Assembly: GCF_011764505.1 (NCBI RefSeq)
Contig: NZ_AP022839.1
Location: 2,959,001-3,023,000 of the forward strand
Direction: 5' to 3'
Length of the DNA stretch: 64,000 bases
Origin: Legionella antarctica
Lineage (GTDB): Bacteria > Pseudomonadota > Gammaproteobacteria > Legionellales > Legionellaceae
Part shown: positions 28,715 through 38,079 of the stretch, piece after piece
How positions within the stretch are numbered: the first letter of the stretch is position 1
Layout of the letters: each line of letters opens with the position of its first letter
Notes under the pieces: generated by a model
Told to the model about the DNA's origin: nothing
Database searches by the model: none
Seen by the model: only the letters and a program-made list of their open reading frames with translations
Translations under genes and position numbers: made by a program

Positions 28715-29586
28715 AATATTCATTTATTGCCCAGAATAAGAAGGCCTGGCCAATTGACGTGATGTGTCAATTGCTGGGTGTTACAAGAAGTGGTTTTTAC
28801 AATTATCTTAAATGTAATAAACCACCAGATCCATTGCATGTGGAGATGCTTGATTGGGTTAAAAAATTAGCAGAATCAAGCCATTATACTTATGGAAGCC
28901 GTCGAATGAAAAAAGCATTAAATGCATTAGGTTATCCTGTTGGGAGAAATAAAGCCCGAAATCTAATGAAGGAAGCAGGAATACACGCACGTTACAGAAA
29001 GAAATATAGGGTAACAACAAACAGCAAGCATAAGCAGCCTATATTTGAAAATGTACTTAATAGACAGTTTATTGTAGAAAAGCCTAATCAAGCTTACGCC
29101 TCCGATATTACCTATATTTGGACACAAGAGGGTTGGTTGTATTTAGCTGTTGTTATCGACTTGTTTTCAAGAAAAGTTATCGGTTGGAGTATGAGTTCGC
29201 GGATGAAGGCAAGCCTGGCTTGTGACGCCCTTAAAATGGCGCTTTGGCAACGCAAACCCAATACTGGAGTAATAACCCATTCCGATCGAGGCGTTCAATA
29301 TGCGAGTAATGCTTATCGCATGCTATTAACTACTTATGGTTGCATCGGTAGTATGAGTCGTAAAGGTAACTGCTGGGATAATGCTGTTGCTGAAAGCTTT
29401 TTCGGGAGGTTAAAACAAGAGCGAGTCCAATGGCGCAATTACCAAACTCGCTTTGAGGCACAACAAGACATCCTGAATTATATTACAATGTTTTATAACA
29501 GTAACCGCTTACATTCATTCCTTGGATATAAAAGTCCAAATCAGTTTGAAAATGAGCAAATAATACAATTAAAAAAAGTCGCTTAA
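28711..29586 (+). CDS. IS3-family transposase OrfB (DDE integrase)
   Basis: 291 residues with HTH_21 and rve domains. The DDE residues are in YASDITYIW, THSDRGVQYAS and the Glu of WDNAVAESFFGRLKQE. It begins at a GTG overlapping the OrfA stop by four bases, but is normally expressed through the -1 frameshift described for OrfA. Apparently intact. Confidence 0.93.
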   Translation: MKYSFIAQNKKAWPIDVMCQLLGVTRSGFYNYLKCNKPPDPLHVEMLDWVKKLAESSHYTYGSRRMKKALNALGYPVGRNKARNLMKEAGIHARYRKKYRVTTNSKHKQPIFENVLNRQFIVEKPNQAYASDITYIWTQEGWLYLAVVIDLFSRKVIGWSMSSRMKASLACDALKMALWQRKPNTGVITHSDRGVQYASNAYRMLLTTYGCIGSMSRKGNCWDNAVAESFFGRLKQERVQWRNYQTRFEAQQDILNYITMFYNSNRLHSFLGYKSPNQFENEQIIQLKKVA

Positions 29587-29620
29587 CTGGTGTGTATCAA
29601 TTTGCTTGACCACATCAATA

Positions 29621-29895
29621 CTTAGCAAGCAGAGGGAAGAGCAACTTCGCATGCAACAAGAAGAAATATTTAGCAAGCAGAAGGAAGAGCAACTTCGCAT
29701 CCAACAAGAAGAAATATTTAGCAAGCAGAAGGAAGAGCAACTTCGCATCCAACAAGAGCAACTCCTCATGCAAGAAGAAGAGAGACTGAGCCAGCAGGAA
29801 GAAAAAAAACTTCGCATGCAACAAGAGCAACTCCTCATGCAAAAAGAAGAGAGACTGAGCCAGCAGGAAGAAAAAAAACTTCGCATGCAACAAGA
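29621..29895 (+). repeat. Tandem coding repeats for a Gln/Glu coiled coil
   Basis: Three 48-bp units encode variants of FSKQKEEQLRIQQEEI, then two 69-bp units encode variants of LLMQEEERLSQQEEKKLR with MQQEQ. The near identity at DNA level implies expansion by recombination or slippage. The IS3 insertion struck the first unit. Confidence 0.85.
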
Positions 29896-30349
29896 AAAGC
29901 CAGGTACCACGGCTAATGCTGTACCCAACCCATTTGAGCTGGAGTTTAAGCAAAAAATTGATTTGTTAACAAAAAAAATGATTCAGTTTCAAGATGAGCC
30001 TAATCATAAAGATGCTTTTGATGCAGCATCTTTGCTGTACGACAAATTAAAAGAGGAAGGTGATGACTATTTTGGGAATCCACCGACACGAGATAGCTAC
30101 CAGGAATTCAAAAAAAACTGTGAGGGCCATATCAAAACCGCCCGCTTGGAACTTGATAATCACCGTGGATGGACAAAGATAATTTTAAATGTTATTGCTA
30201 TTGTATTATCAGCTGGAATAGGCTATCTATTCGCTGCAGGAGTAAATATGGCTGTTAACAAAGGCAAATTTACCTTCTTTTCCACAGACAGCTCATTAGT
30301 AATTGATGAAATAGAGGATAGCATTAATAAATCAAAGCCTACACCATAA
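29621..30349 (+). pseudogene. C-terminal coiled-coil and membrane-anchor part of the split OTU-like effector
   Basis: Continues in frame from Ile365 of the N-terminal part once the IS3 element and one ATA are removed; the joined protein would have 607 residues. It starts LSKQREEQLRMQQEE and consists of charged repeats, then a globular part (NPFELEFKQKIDLLTKKM) and a hydrophobic segment IILNVIAIVLSAGIGYLFAA near the end that could insert in a host membrane. By itself the frame opens at 29606 within the IS end and may not be translated. Confidence 0.7.
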
Positions 30350-30570
30350 AATTAAATTGAACTAGACCCTAACCAAACATCCTCTCGCAATTTAGCTTAT
30401 GAAGTTTCTGATTTATTACATTTTAACAACTCAACATATAATAAAAGCTACTCCTTTTATTCGTCCATGATTTAACTTTCTGCTATGATTCAGGTAAGTT
30501 TTCTTTAATCCTCAATAAGAAAAAACGAAATATTATCTATCTTGTACAAATACAAACCTGGATCATCTAA

Positions 30571-31881
30571 ATGTATAATTTTCTGTTAATTTTTTTAGCG
30601 ATGATATTGGTCTTACTAAATGCATTCTTCGTAGCAGCAGAATTTAGCATGGTGAAACTAAGAACAACACGAGTACAAGCAATTAAAGAACAATATGGGA
30701 TTAGAGGACATATTTTAGAACAAGTCCATAACCAATTGGATGCATACTTGTCTGCTTGCCAATTAGGTATTACCTTGGCATCCTTGGGATTAGGCTGGAT
30801 TGGCGAACCTGCCTTTGCTTCCTTACTGGAACCTGTGTTTCGCTTTTTAGGAGTTTTATCTCCCCAACTTATTGCCATCTCTGCATTTTTCATTGCGTTT
30901 TTAATCATTTCATTTCTTCATATTGTGATTGGAGAGCTGATGCCAAAATCGCTTGCTATTCGACAATCTGAATTAATTTCAATTTGGACCGCCATACCAT
31001 TGTATGGTTTTTACTGGGTAATGTACCCAGCCATTTGGCTATTAAATAATTGTTCAAATTTCTTTCTTTCGAAAATGGGACTGGATGTCTCAAATCAACA
31101 TGAAGGATTCTATTCAAGTGATGAACTCAAATTAATTCTCAATAGCAGTCACTTACATGGTCAATTAGATCAGGATGAACGAGACATTATAGAACACACA
31201 CTCGATTTAGGTGAATTAAAGGTCACCGAAGTTATGCGCCCTACTGATGAAATGGTCATGTTGAATATTAATCAGTCCTTTGAAATGGTTTCAAAAAAAA
31301 TTGTGACCTATGGTTACAGCCGCTATCCAGTATACGACTCAAATACAAAAAAAGTGATTGGTGTCATCCATATAAAAGATCTGTTTGCAGATTTATTATT
31401 AAAAAAAGAAATTAGCAGTTTAGCTCCTTATATTCGTCCCGTGCTAAAAGTTTCTCATAAATTACCTGCAATGGATCTTTTGCGTAAATTCCAGGAAGGA
31501 ATGCCCCATTTTGCCCTTGTTTACAAAAGTAAAGACAGCTTGCTTGGATTCATTACTCTAGATAATTTGTTACATATTTTAATTGGGCGCATTAAGGATG
31601 AATTCCATAAAACCCATGATGATTGGGTAAAAAACTCTGATGGCTCATTTACTACTAAGGGCGAGTGTTCCATATATTCACTTGAAAGAGCATTGGATTG
31701 CGATATTACAGTCACCGCCGATGAAGAAGATCTGGATACACTTTATGGACTTATTATTACTCGGTGCGGGAAATTGCCAAAAGAGGGAGAGACCATCACT
31801 TTTGATGAATTTGATGCTTTGATTGAAAAGATACAAGATTCTTTTATTACCAGAGTCAGAATAACTCCAAAATCTGAGTGA
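30571..31881 (+). CDS. CNNM/HlyC-CorC family membrane protein
   Basis: 436 residues: an N-terminal DUF21 (CNNM) domain with four hydrophobic helices (residues about 1-175, including SACQLGITLASLGLGW and HIVIGELMPKSLAI), a CBS pair at about 215-340 (MRPTDEMVMLN; YSRYPVYD), and a C-terminal CorC_HlyC domain (about 350-430). Such proteins act in divalent cation efflux or homeostasis (Mg or Co). Full length and intact; old annotation as hemolysin is misleading. Confidence 0.9.
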   Translation: MYNFLLIFLAMILVLLNAFFVAAEFSMVKLRTTRVQAIKEQYGIRGHILEQVHNQLDAYLSACQLGITLASLGLGWIGEPAFASLLEPVFRFLGVLSPQLIAISAFFIAFLIISFLHIVIGELMPKSLAIRQSELISIWTAIPLYGFYWVMYPAIWLLNNCSNFFLSKMGLDVSNQHEGFYSSDELKLILNSSHLHGQLDQDERDIIEHTLDLGELKVTEVMRPTDEMVMLNINQSFEMVSKKIVTYGYSRYPVYDSNTKKVIGVIHIKDLFADLLLKKEISSLAPYIRPVLKVSHKLPAMDLLRKFQEGMPHFALVYKSKDSLLGFITLDNLLHILIGRIKDEFHKTHDDWVKNSDGSFTTKGECSIYSLERALDCDITVTADEEDLDTLYGLIITRCGKLPKEGETITFDEFDALIEKIQDSFITRVRITPKSE

Positions 31882-32527
31882 GCTTTGAGATTAAATCGGT
31901 TTAGAAATGGCATTTTATTCCAGAAAATAACAGCAGACTCATAAAGCTTATCTAGATGAAAACATACCCTTGAAGAAGGCAATTGTGGATGATTAGCTGA
32001 TAGTTCATTGGCCCAAGCAATAATATCGTCTGTATTCGGAATTTTTGGTGAGCGCGTCACCAAACCTGCTAATTCTTATTGAATATAGGGTAATTTGATA
32101 TCACAATTATATTTGATTTTTGTATTTGTAAAAAAAAGACCGGGGTTAAGCACGTAATTTTTAATGTTACATTGGCCTGCTTCTGCAACTGCATAAGAAT
32201 CCCTAATTTAAATTCAGCTCTTAGATATATTTCCTGTATCTTATGATCTAAATGCGCTTTGCTCATGCAATACGCCAGAATACAGCTAAAAATGATGATT
32301 AGAAAACACTTGCAGCAAATAAACTACTCCCAGTCTAGATTGCGCCAGCGTAATTCAGTTGTAGTGCCACTTGAAAGCGTCTTACTAAGCTAAGATGCTC
32401 ATCGCAAATATTAGTTCTTGAGTGCTCATGCCAGCAATTTTGTCTATTTTTTGTTTCACATTGCTCCGAATTGGAAAAAAGGTCTAATATAAGCAGACAT
32501 CAGTTAAAACTAAAAAGGACTTTTGAA
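31882..32527. other. Gene-poor stretch with possible leftward fragments
   Basis: No supported gene. The minus strand at about 32063-31860 reads protein-like (SPKIPNTDDIIAWANELSAN) but runs into the end of the CNNM gene and starts after a stop; it may be a gene fragment of unknown origin. Confidence 0.35.
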
Positions 32528-32983
32528 TTGCATCATTCGCTTCCTCTGATTACTACTATCGCAATGGGCTTTGCTTTGGCATTAATCTTTGGCTTGATTG
32601 CCGCGCGCTTTAAGATCCCTCCATTAGTCGGTTACTTATTAGCCGGCGTTACTATTGGACCCTTTACTCCTGGATTAATGGCGGATATCAGTATCGCCCA
32701 AGAACTTGCAGAAATTGGAGTTATGTTGCTGATGTTTGGAGTAGGATTACATTTTTCATTATCTGATTTGATGCGCGTCCGCAAAATTGCTATCCCTGGT
32801 GCGATAGTCCAAATAGTTGCAGCTACTATACTTGGCGGTGGTGTTGCAATTATGTGGGGCTGGAATTATGGCAGCGCTCTAATTTTTGGGCTTTCTCTAT
32901 CCGTTGCCAGTACTGTTGTATTATTGAGAGCACTGGAAGAACGAGGGGCTATTGAGACGATTAATGGCCATATTGCCGTGTGA
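32528..32983 (+). pseudogene. ybaL: Truncated YbaL-type K+/H+ antiporter (CPA2 family)
   Basis: Begins at TTG 32528 with AAGGA upstream and reads MHHSLPLITTIAMGF, as in YbaL, then PLVGYLLAGVTIGPFTPG and VMLLMFGVGLHFSLSDLM, the start of the Na+/H+ exchanger domain. After GHIAV, where the family continues GWLIVEDL, the sequence enters the IS3 copy and meets TGA. Only about 150 of about 560 residues remain, and the remainder is not on the other side of the IS. Confidence 0.85.
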
Positions 32984-33152
32984 TATGGGTCCGCATGTCT
33001 GGAACAAAATTAAGGAAAAATAAGAGCTATTCATCCATCATTTATAGTTAAAAATTCACTCAAATTAACCTATTTAAACCTACTCAATACCGTATGAATA
33101 GTGATTGCTACTACGAATTGTCTTAGGTCATTTTACCACAACTCTATCAGAA

Positions 33153-33227
33153 TGACTTATCCACAAGTCCACAGGTCAGGAGAGCTTCACTTTCTCGTAT
33201 AGGCCTGTGGGCCTTGTGGGTAAGTCA
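33153..33227. repeat. Long imperfect hairpin inside the IS3 copy
   Basis: TGACTTATCCACAAGTCCAC at 33153-33172 is repeated in inverted form at 33204-33227 with few mismatches, about 23 bp per arm and a 28-base loop. It lies between OrfB and the left end, and is identical in copy 2 (56619-56693). It may terminate transcription entering or leaving the element. Confidence 0.7.
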
Positions 33228-33246
33228 TGACGCTCTCATTTAGGGT

Positions 33247-34092
33247 TTATGGTCTTTTCCGGCCATAATACACCTCTGCGGGCGTTAAATAATTAAAGGA
33301 CTGGTGAAGCCTTCGGTTATTATAATACTCAAAATACTCCGTTAAGGCCAGCTCAACCTCTTCAATTGTATCAAAATCATACCGGTAGATTTTTTCTTGC
33401 TTAACACTACGCCACAATCGCTCGATAAATATATTATCTAAATAACGTCCTCGCCCATCCATGCTGATAGAAATGTGGTGAGATTTTAGCGTATTTATCC
33501 AATCTTTTGAGGTAAATTGAGAACCCTGATCCGTGTTAAAGATCTCACAACGCGAATGCAGCAAAGCGTTTCTAAGCGCCTCAATACAAAATTCAGCCTC
33601 CATAGTAGGTGAAATAGCCCATCCAATCACATAACGACTATACCAGTCCATAATAGCTACTAAATACACATGCTTTCCTTTCATGCGGATGTAGGTGATA
33701 TCTGCGGCCCAAACCTGATTTGGTTTGGTGATATCCACCTCTTTTAATAAATAAGGGAACACCTCATGCTCCTTATTGGGAACGCTTGTATTTGGCTTTG
33801 GGTAAACAGTCGATAACCCCATCATTTCCATCAACTTTTTTACTCGACGTTTACCAACAGGATAGCCTACTTCTTTTGACAGCCATCTTGCCCGCTTAAT
33901 TTTACCTTCACATGGATACTGCAGATAGTGCTCATCAAGTAGCGCCATAAGCGCTTCATCTTCGACAGAAATGGGCTTGGCACTATAATAATAACTTGAA
34001 ACAGGCAAGTCTAATAGCAAGCATTGTTCACGAATGGTGAGCTCGGCAAGAGGATCAATCATGACGCGCTTTTCATCCAGACTAAAGTTCAT
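33247..34092 (-). CDS. IS3-family transposase OrfB, copy 1
   Basis: 281 residues with an rve integrase core: WAADITYIR, NTDQGSQFTS and the catalytic Glu in DNIFIERLWRSVKQEKIY. Overlaps the end of OrfA by 11 bases; an A-rich run at the OrfA end (CTA AAA AAA AAG) can serve -1 frameshifting. Identical to the copy at 56713-57558. Confidence 0.93.
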   Translation of the reverse strand: MNFSLDEKRVMIDPLAELTIREQCLLLDLPVSSYYYSAKPISVEDEALMALLDEHYLQYPCEGKIKRARWLSKEVGYPVGKRRVKKLMEMMGLSTVYPKPNTSVPNKEHEVFPYLLKEVDITKPNQVWAADITYIRMKGKHVYLVAIMDWYSRYVIGWAISPTMEAEFCIEALRNALLHSRCEIFNTDQGSQFTSKDWINTLKSHHISISMDGRGRYLDNIFIERLWRSVKQEKIYRYDFDTIEEVELALTEYFEYYNNRRLHQSFNYLTPAEVYYGRKRP

Positions 34093-34366
34093 GCTTTTTT
34101 TTTAGCCAAGATAGCTGCGCTTGAAGTCGACCAATTTCTTGATATAATGCCTCAACAAGCTGCTCTTGGGACTTGGCTTCTTTTTCATTAGCCCCAGAGA
34201 ATAAATCGTTAATGGCTTTGATGGCCGATTGCTTCCAAGTTTTTACCTGCGTTGCGTGAACACCGTATTCACTGGTAATTTGCGCTTGTGTGAGTTTCCC
34301 CTCAATCGCAGCTAGCGTTATTTTTGCCTTCTTGGCCGCCGTATAATAAGCTCGCTTTTTAGACAT
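34082..34366 (-). CDS. IS3-family transposase OrfA, copy 1
   Basis: 94-residue HTH protein (TAAKKAKITLAAIEGKLTQAQI...GVHATQVKTWKQ) with a C-terminal coiled helix. A GAGGAG ribosome site stands upstream of the ATG. Identical to the copy at 57548-57832. Confidence 0.9.
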   Translation of the reverse strand: MSKKRAYYTAAKKAKITLAAIEGKLTQAQITSEYGVHATQVKTWKQSAIKAINDLFSGANEKEAKSQEQLVEALYQEIGRLQAQLSWLKKKHEL

Positions 34367-34476
34367 TTTATTCTCCTCTTTGTATTAAGAAGAATAGCTC
34401 TTAAAAAACCTTTTTTTGTGTCCAGAAAACCGCGCCTATATTACAACGCCCAAAAATATTACTCGGAATAATTAAA

Positions 34477-37400
34477 ATGTATCTTGAATCCAGTCAATTA
34501 GTGTTTTCGCCATCAGACATAACTCAGTTTATGGATAGTCCTTTTGCTTCATGGATGGAGCATCTGGCTCTGACACATCCTAATTCGTTACCAATCCCAG
34601 ACAAGAATGATGGGTTAATGGATGTACTGCAAGGTATGGGACATCAACATGAATCAGCGGTATTGGCTTCTTTTATAGAACAGGGATTATCAATAGTTAA
34701 TCTCAAAAAACAGGCGGATCCTTTAGGGGCAACAAGTGCTGCCATGCAAACTGGGGTGGATGTTATTTATCAGGCCAGTTTGGAGCTGTCGCCATTTCGA
34801 GGGTACGCAGATTTTCTAATTAAAGTGCAGGGAACAAGTCGTTTGGGCGATTATTATTATGAAGTATGGGACAGCAAGCTTGCTAAATCAGTGAAGCCCT
34901 GTTTTATAATTCAATTATGTTGTTATGCAGAAATGCTTGAAAAAATTCAAGGAAAGCGACCTGAATACATTACTGTTATTCTGGGAAATAAAGAACAAAA
35001 AAAATTTAGAACGGATGATTACTATTATTTTTATCGTAATTTGAAACACCTTTTTTTAGAAACTCATCAGGGTTTTATTCCAACAAAGTGCCCTGATCCG
35101 TCCTCGTCTAAAAGTTGGGGAAGGTGGAGCAATTACGCAGAAGAGTTACTCAAAAAGGCTGATCACCTAGTCCAGATAGCTACTATTACAACAAGTCATA
35201 TTAAGAAATTGAATAAAGCAGGTATTACCAGCATGACTGCTCTGGTTAATGCTGAAAATAACCTGATCAGAGGACTAAAACCTGAACTATTAAAACGGTT
35301 AAAAACCCAAGCTAAAATGCAACAGGAAAGTGCAGGAAAAGAAGTTCCTGTTTATCAATTAATCCCCCATGAGGCTGGAAAAAAAATGGGGCTGGCTTTG
35401 CTTCCTCGGCTATCATCACATGATGTTTTCTTTGATATAGAAGGTTTTCCTCTTGAAGAGGGTGGTTTGGAATATTTGTGGGGCGTTACCTATTTTGATG
35501 AACACGGCGAACGTCGATATAAGGATTTTTGGGCTCATAATCAGGAGCAGGAAAAAAAGAGTTTTAAGGCTTTTATAAATTGGGTTTATGAGCGCTGGCA
35601 ACATGAGCCAGGAATGCATATCTATCATTATGCAAGTTATGAAATTTCTGCCTGCCGTAAATTAATGGGTAGATATGGAATTTGCGAATATGAAGTGGAT
35701 CAGTTATTGCGTAACGAAGTTTTTGTTGATTTATACAAGATTGTAAAGAGTTCGCTGCTCATTGGAGAACCAAGGTATTCCATTAAAAACGTAGAGCATC
35801 TATATCGTAATAAGCGAGATACAGAGGTGGGATCAGGGGGTGATTCTATTGTTGTCTACGAACGCTGGCGAGAAAATCCTGATGGAGATACATGGCAAAC
35901 ATCCAAAACTTTAAAAAATATTCGTGATTATAATATTGATGATTGTAATTCAACCCAGGAACTGATGCTGTGGTTAAGAGAAAAGCAGAAAGAGCAAGGG
36001 ATCACATACCTTGGTAAGACGCAATTCATTGAGCCAGAAGTTAAGGAGGAACACGAAGAGCGCGTTAAACTTCGTGATAGATTATTAGCTAAAGCAGAGC
36101 AATTTAAAAACGAGGGTAATGAATTCCGCGCCAAAATGAATGCAGTTTTTGCCTGGTCTATTGAATTTCATCGGCGAGAAGCAAAACCGGTATTTTGGCG
36201 TTTGTTCGATCGTTTGGGATTAAGTGAGGAAGAGTTACTTGATGATATTGATTGTTTGGCTTATTGTCGCCGGACGAATAAAGCGCCTTATAAACCAACC
36301 CCCCAAGCGCGTAATCTCGTATATGAGTATACTTTCGATCCCAATCAGGAGTTTAAGGGGAATGCAAAACAGTATTACATTTTGGGTGAGGAAACGGAGG
36401 ACGGTAAGAATATTAAAGCAACTTATCATGCGCAAGGCAGTGATTTAGAGCAGGGATTAATTACTCTACAAGCTAAAAATCCACCGGAGGAGCAGATTAC
36501 ACTGATTCCTGATGAGTTCGTAAATCCCAGACCCATTCCAGAGGCTCTTGCAAAACAGGCAGAAGCCTTTGAACAAGAAAGGCTTAATGAGACCGCAATA
36601 GTGGATTTTTTAAGTAAAGCTATTCCCCGTATAAATGACCATCTTGCCGGCAACCCCATAGCTCCCAGTCATGATCCAAAACAGCGATTACAGGAAATTA
36701 TCCATGCTGTTCTAAATTTAAACAACAGCTATCTCACCATTCAGGGTCCACCGGGAGCAGGTAAAACATATACCGGGAAACATCTGATTGCTGAACTGCT
36801 TAAAAGAGGAAAAAAAATAGGAATATCATCGAATAGTCATAAAGCCATCAATAATTTGCTGATTAGTACTGCTGAGTATTGTCAAGAAAAAGGAATTTCA
36901 GGACATTTTGCTTGTACCCGTACTACTGATTCTGCAATTAATAAATTGAATATAGCTGTATTAGAAAATAAAAATATCTTTGATTTTACTCAACCATCCT
37001 GCGTGATAGGAACAACCGCCTGGGGTTTTGCCCTCGAGGATCTTGAAAATACCTTTGACTATCTTTTTATTGATGAAGCAGGTCAAGTTAGCGTTGCTAA
37101 CTTGATTGCTATGAGCAGGGCAGCCCGCAATATCATTTTAATGGGTGATCAGATGCAGTTAGGACAACCTTCCCAAGGTAATCATCCGCAAGACAGTGGT
37201 TTATCTATTCTTGATTATTTGTTGCATGACACACCTGCTATTCCTGAGAATATGGGTGTATTTCTTGGTACTACCTATCGTATGCATTCGGCAGTTAATC
37301 AGTTTATTAGCGAGGCCATTTATGAGGGAAAACTGGAAACAGTTCCTGAAAATGATCATCAATCCATAAGTGTTCCTGATGGTTATCAAGGCTTGTTAAA

Positions 37401-37887
37401 TAAAGAGGCTGGAATTTTTGCCATACCTGTCCTGCATGAAGGAAACACTCAGGCAAGTGATGAAGAAGTAGAGAAAATTTACTCCCTAACCCAAGATTTA
37501 TTGGGTAGAAGCTTTAGAGAAAAAGATGGCACGCAACGGTTAATTGGCTGGGAAGACATCCTTTTTGTTGCTCCATACAATCATCAAGTTAATAAATTAA
37601 AATCCACGTTGGGCGAACAGGCTAAAGTGGGTAGCGTGGATAAATTTCAGGGACAAGAAGCACCAATAGTTTTTTTAAGTATGTGTGCGAGCAGTGCTAA
37701 TGAATCTCCGCGCGGATTAAATTTTTTGTTTGACAAAAATCGTATCAATGTTGCCATCTCACGAGCCCAATGTATGGCTATTGTTGTTTACAACCCGGCG
37801 TTACTCGATACCCGGGTAAATAATATACAACAAGTAGCAGCGCTCAATGTATTTTGCCAGTTAATAAGGTCAGGAGATACGGTTTAA
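34477..37887 (+). CDS. TM0106-family RecB-like nuclease / exonuclease / SF1 helicase fusion
   Basis: 1136 residues with three modules. The N-terminal about 220 residues are a RecB/Cas4-like PD-(D/E)xK nuclease region (YYEVWDSKLAKSVKP; IQLCCYAEML). The middle carries a DEDD 3'-5' exonuclease fold (VFFDIEGFP at about 316; DDCNSTQEL at about 487). The C-terminal half is a superfamily 1 Upf1/Dna2-like helicase: Walker A QGPPGAGKT at about 757, LFIDEAGQ at about 863, VDKFQGQEAPIV and NVAISRAQ near the end. It probably processes DNA or RNA ends in repair or defence. It starts 33 bases past an IS end with a weak SD. Confidence 0.85.
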   Translation: MYLESSQLVFSPSDITQFMDSPFASWMEHLALTHPNSLPIPDKNDGLMDVLQGMGHQHESAVLASFIEQGLSIVNLKKQADPLGATSAAMQTGVDVIYQASLELSPFRGYADFLIKVQGTSRLGDYYYEVWDSKLAKSVKPCFIIQLCCYAEMLEKIQGKRPEYITVILGNKEQKKFRTDDYYYFYRNLKHLFLETHQGFIPTKCPDPSSSKSWGRWSNYAEELLKKADHLVQIATITTSHIKKLNKAGITSMTALVNAENNLIRGLKPELLKRLKTQAKMQQESAGKEVPVYQLIPHEAGKKMGLALLPRLSSHDVFFDIEGFPLEEGGLEYLWGVTYFDEHGERRYKDFWAHNQEQEKKSFKAFINWVYERWQHEPGMHIYHYASYEISACRKLMGRYGICEYEVDQLLRNEVFVDLYKIVKSSLLIGEPRYSIKNVEHLYRNKRDTEVGSGGDSIVVYERWRENPDGDTWQTSKTLKNIRDYNIDDCNSTQELMLWLREKQKEQGITYLGKTQFIEPEVKEEHEERVKLRDRLLAKAEQFKNEGNEFRAKMNAVFAWSIEFHRREAKPVFWRLFDRLGLSEEELLDDIDCLAYCRRTNKAPYKPTPQARNLVYEYTFDPNQEFKGNAKQYYILGEETEDGKNIKATYHAQGSDLEQGLITLQAKNPPEEQITLIPDEFVNPRPIPEALAKQAEAFEQERLNETAIVDFLSKAIPRINDHLAGNPIAPSHDPKQRLQEIIHAVLNLNNSYLTIQGPPGAGKTYTGKHLIAELLKRGKKIGISSNSHKAINNLLISTAEYCQEKGISGHFACTRTTDSAINKLNIAVLENKNIFDFTQPSCVIGTTAWGFALEDLENTFDYLFIDEAGQVSVANLIAMSRAARNIILMGDQMQLGQPSQGNHPQDSGLSILDYLLHDTPAIPENMGVFLGTTYRMHSAVNQFISEAIYEGKLETVPENDHQSISVPDGYQGLLNKEAGIFAIPVLHEGNTQASDEEVEKIYSLTQDLLGRSFREKDGTQRLIGWEDILFVAPYNHQVNKLKSTLGEQAKVGSVDKFQGQEAPIVFLSMCASSANESPRGLNFLFDKNRINVAISRAQCMAIVVYNPALLDTRVNNIQQVAALNVFCQLIRSGDTV

Positions 37888-38079
37888 GGCATCATGCCCC
37901 TCCACGGGGTTGGCATAAAGGTAAGACAACGAATGGCGCGGAAAAGTACGGTAAAAATATAGGACACTGCTAATATCAATTATGTCTTTTAGGTATGATA
38001 ACGGCAGCAAGATTTCTCTAACAGCCATGTGCTATTTCCATAAATTACTAAAGCTGTTTATCTCTCGAAGGGTATTAAG

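Larger units (their letters stand above)
28359..29617 (+). mobile_element. IS3-family insertion sequence, 1259 bp
   Basis: Terminal inverted repeats begin TGATGTGGTC at 28359 and end GACCACATCA at 29617, with partial match further in (ATTxGxACAC). The 3-bp target duplication ATA stands at 28356-28358 and 29618-29620. It contains overlapping OrfA and OrfB. It sits inside the coiled-coil part of the OTU-like gene; excising it with one ATA restores the frame exactly. Confidence 0.93.
32981..34443 (-). mobile_element. IS3-family element, copy 1 (1463 bp)
   Basis: Identical to 56447-57909 (offset 23466). Ends are imperfect inverted repeats of about 35 bp: TGATATGGGTCCGC...TCTGGA on the left and, on the other strand, TAATATAGGCGCGG...TCTGGA on the right. 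OrfA and OrfB lie on the minus strand. The flanks GTG and CAA do not form a target duplication, and the interrupted ybaL does not resume, so a deletion or rearrangement has happened at this copy. Confidence 0.9.

Noticed and set aside
29615..29953. Leftward Leu/Phe-rich ORFs (two, about 112-119 codons)
   Set aside because: They are antisense shadows of the Gln/Glu coiled-coil repeats; reversed GAA/CAA codons give Phe, Leu and Ser.
31743..32063. Leftward 106-codon ORF overlapping the end of the CNNM gene
   Set aside because: Half of it is antisense to the CorC_HlyC domain, and no ribosome site or recognisable domain is seen; at most a fragment.
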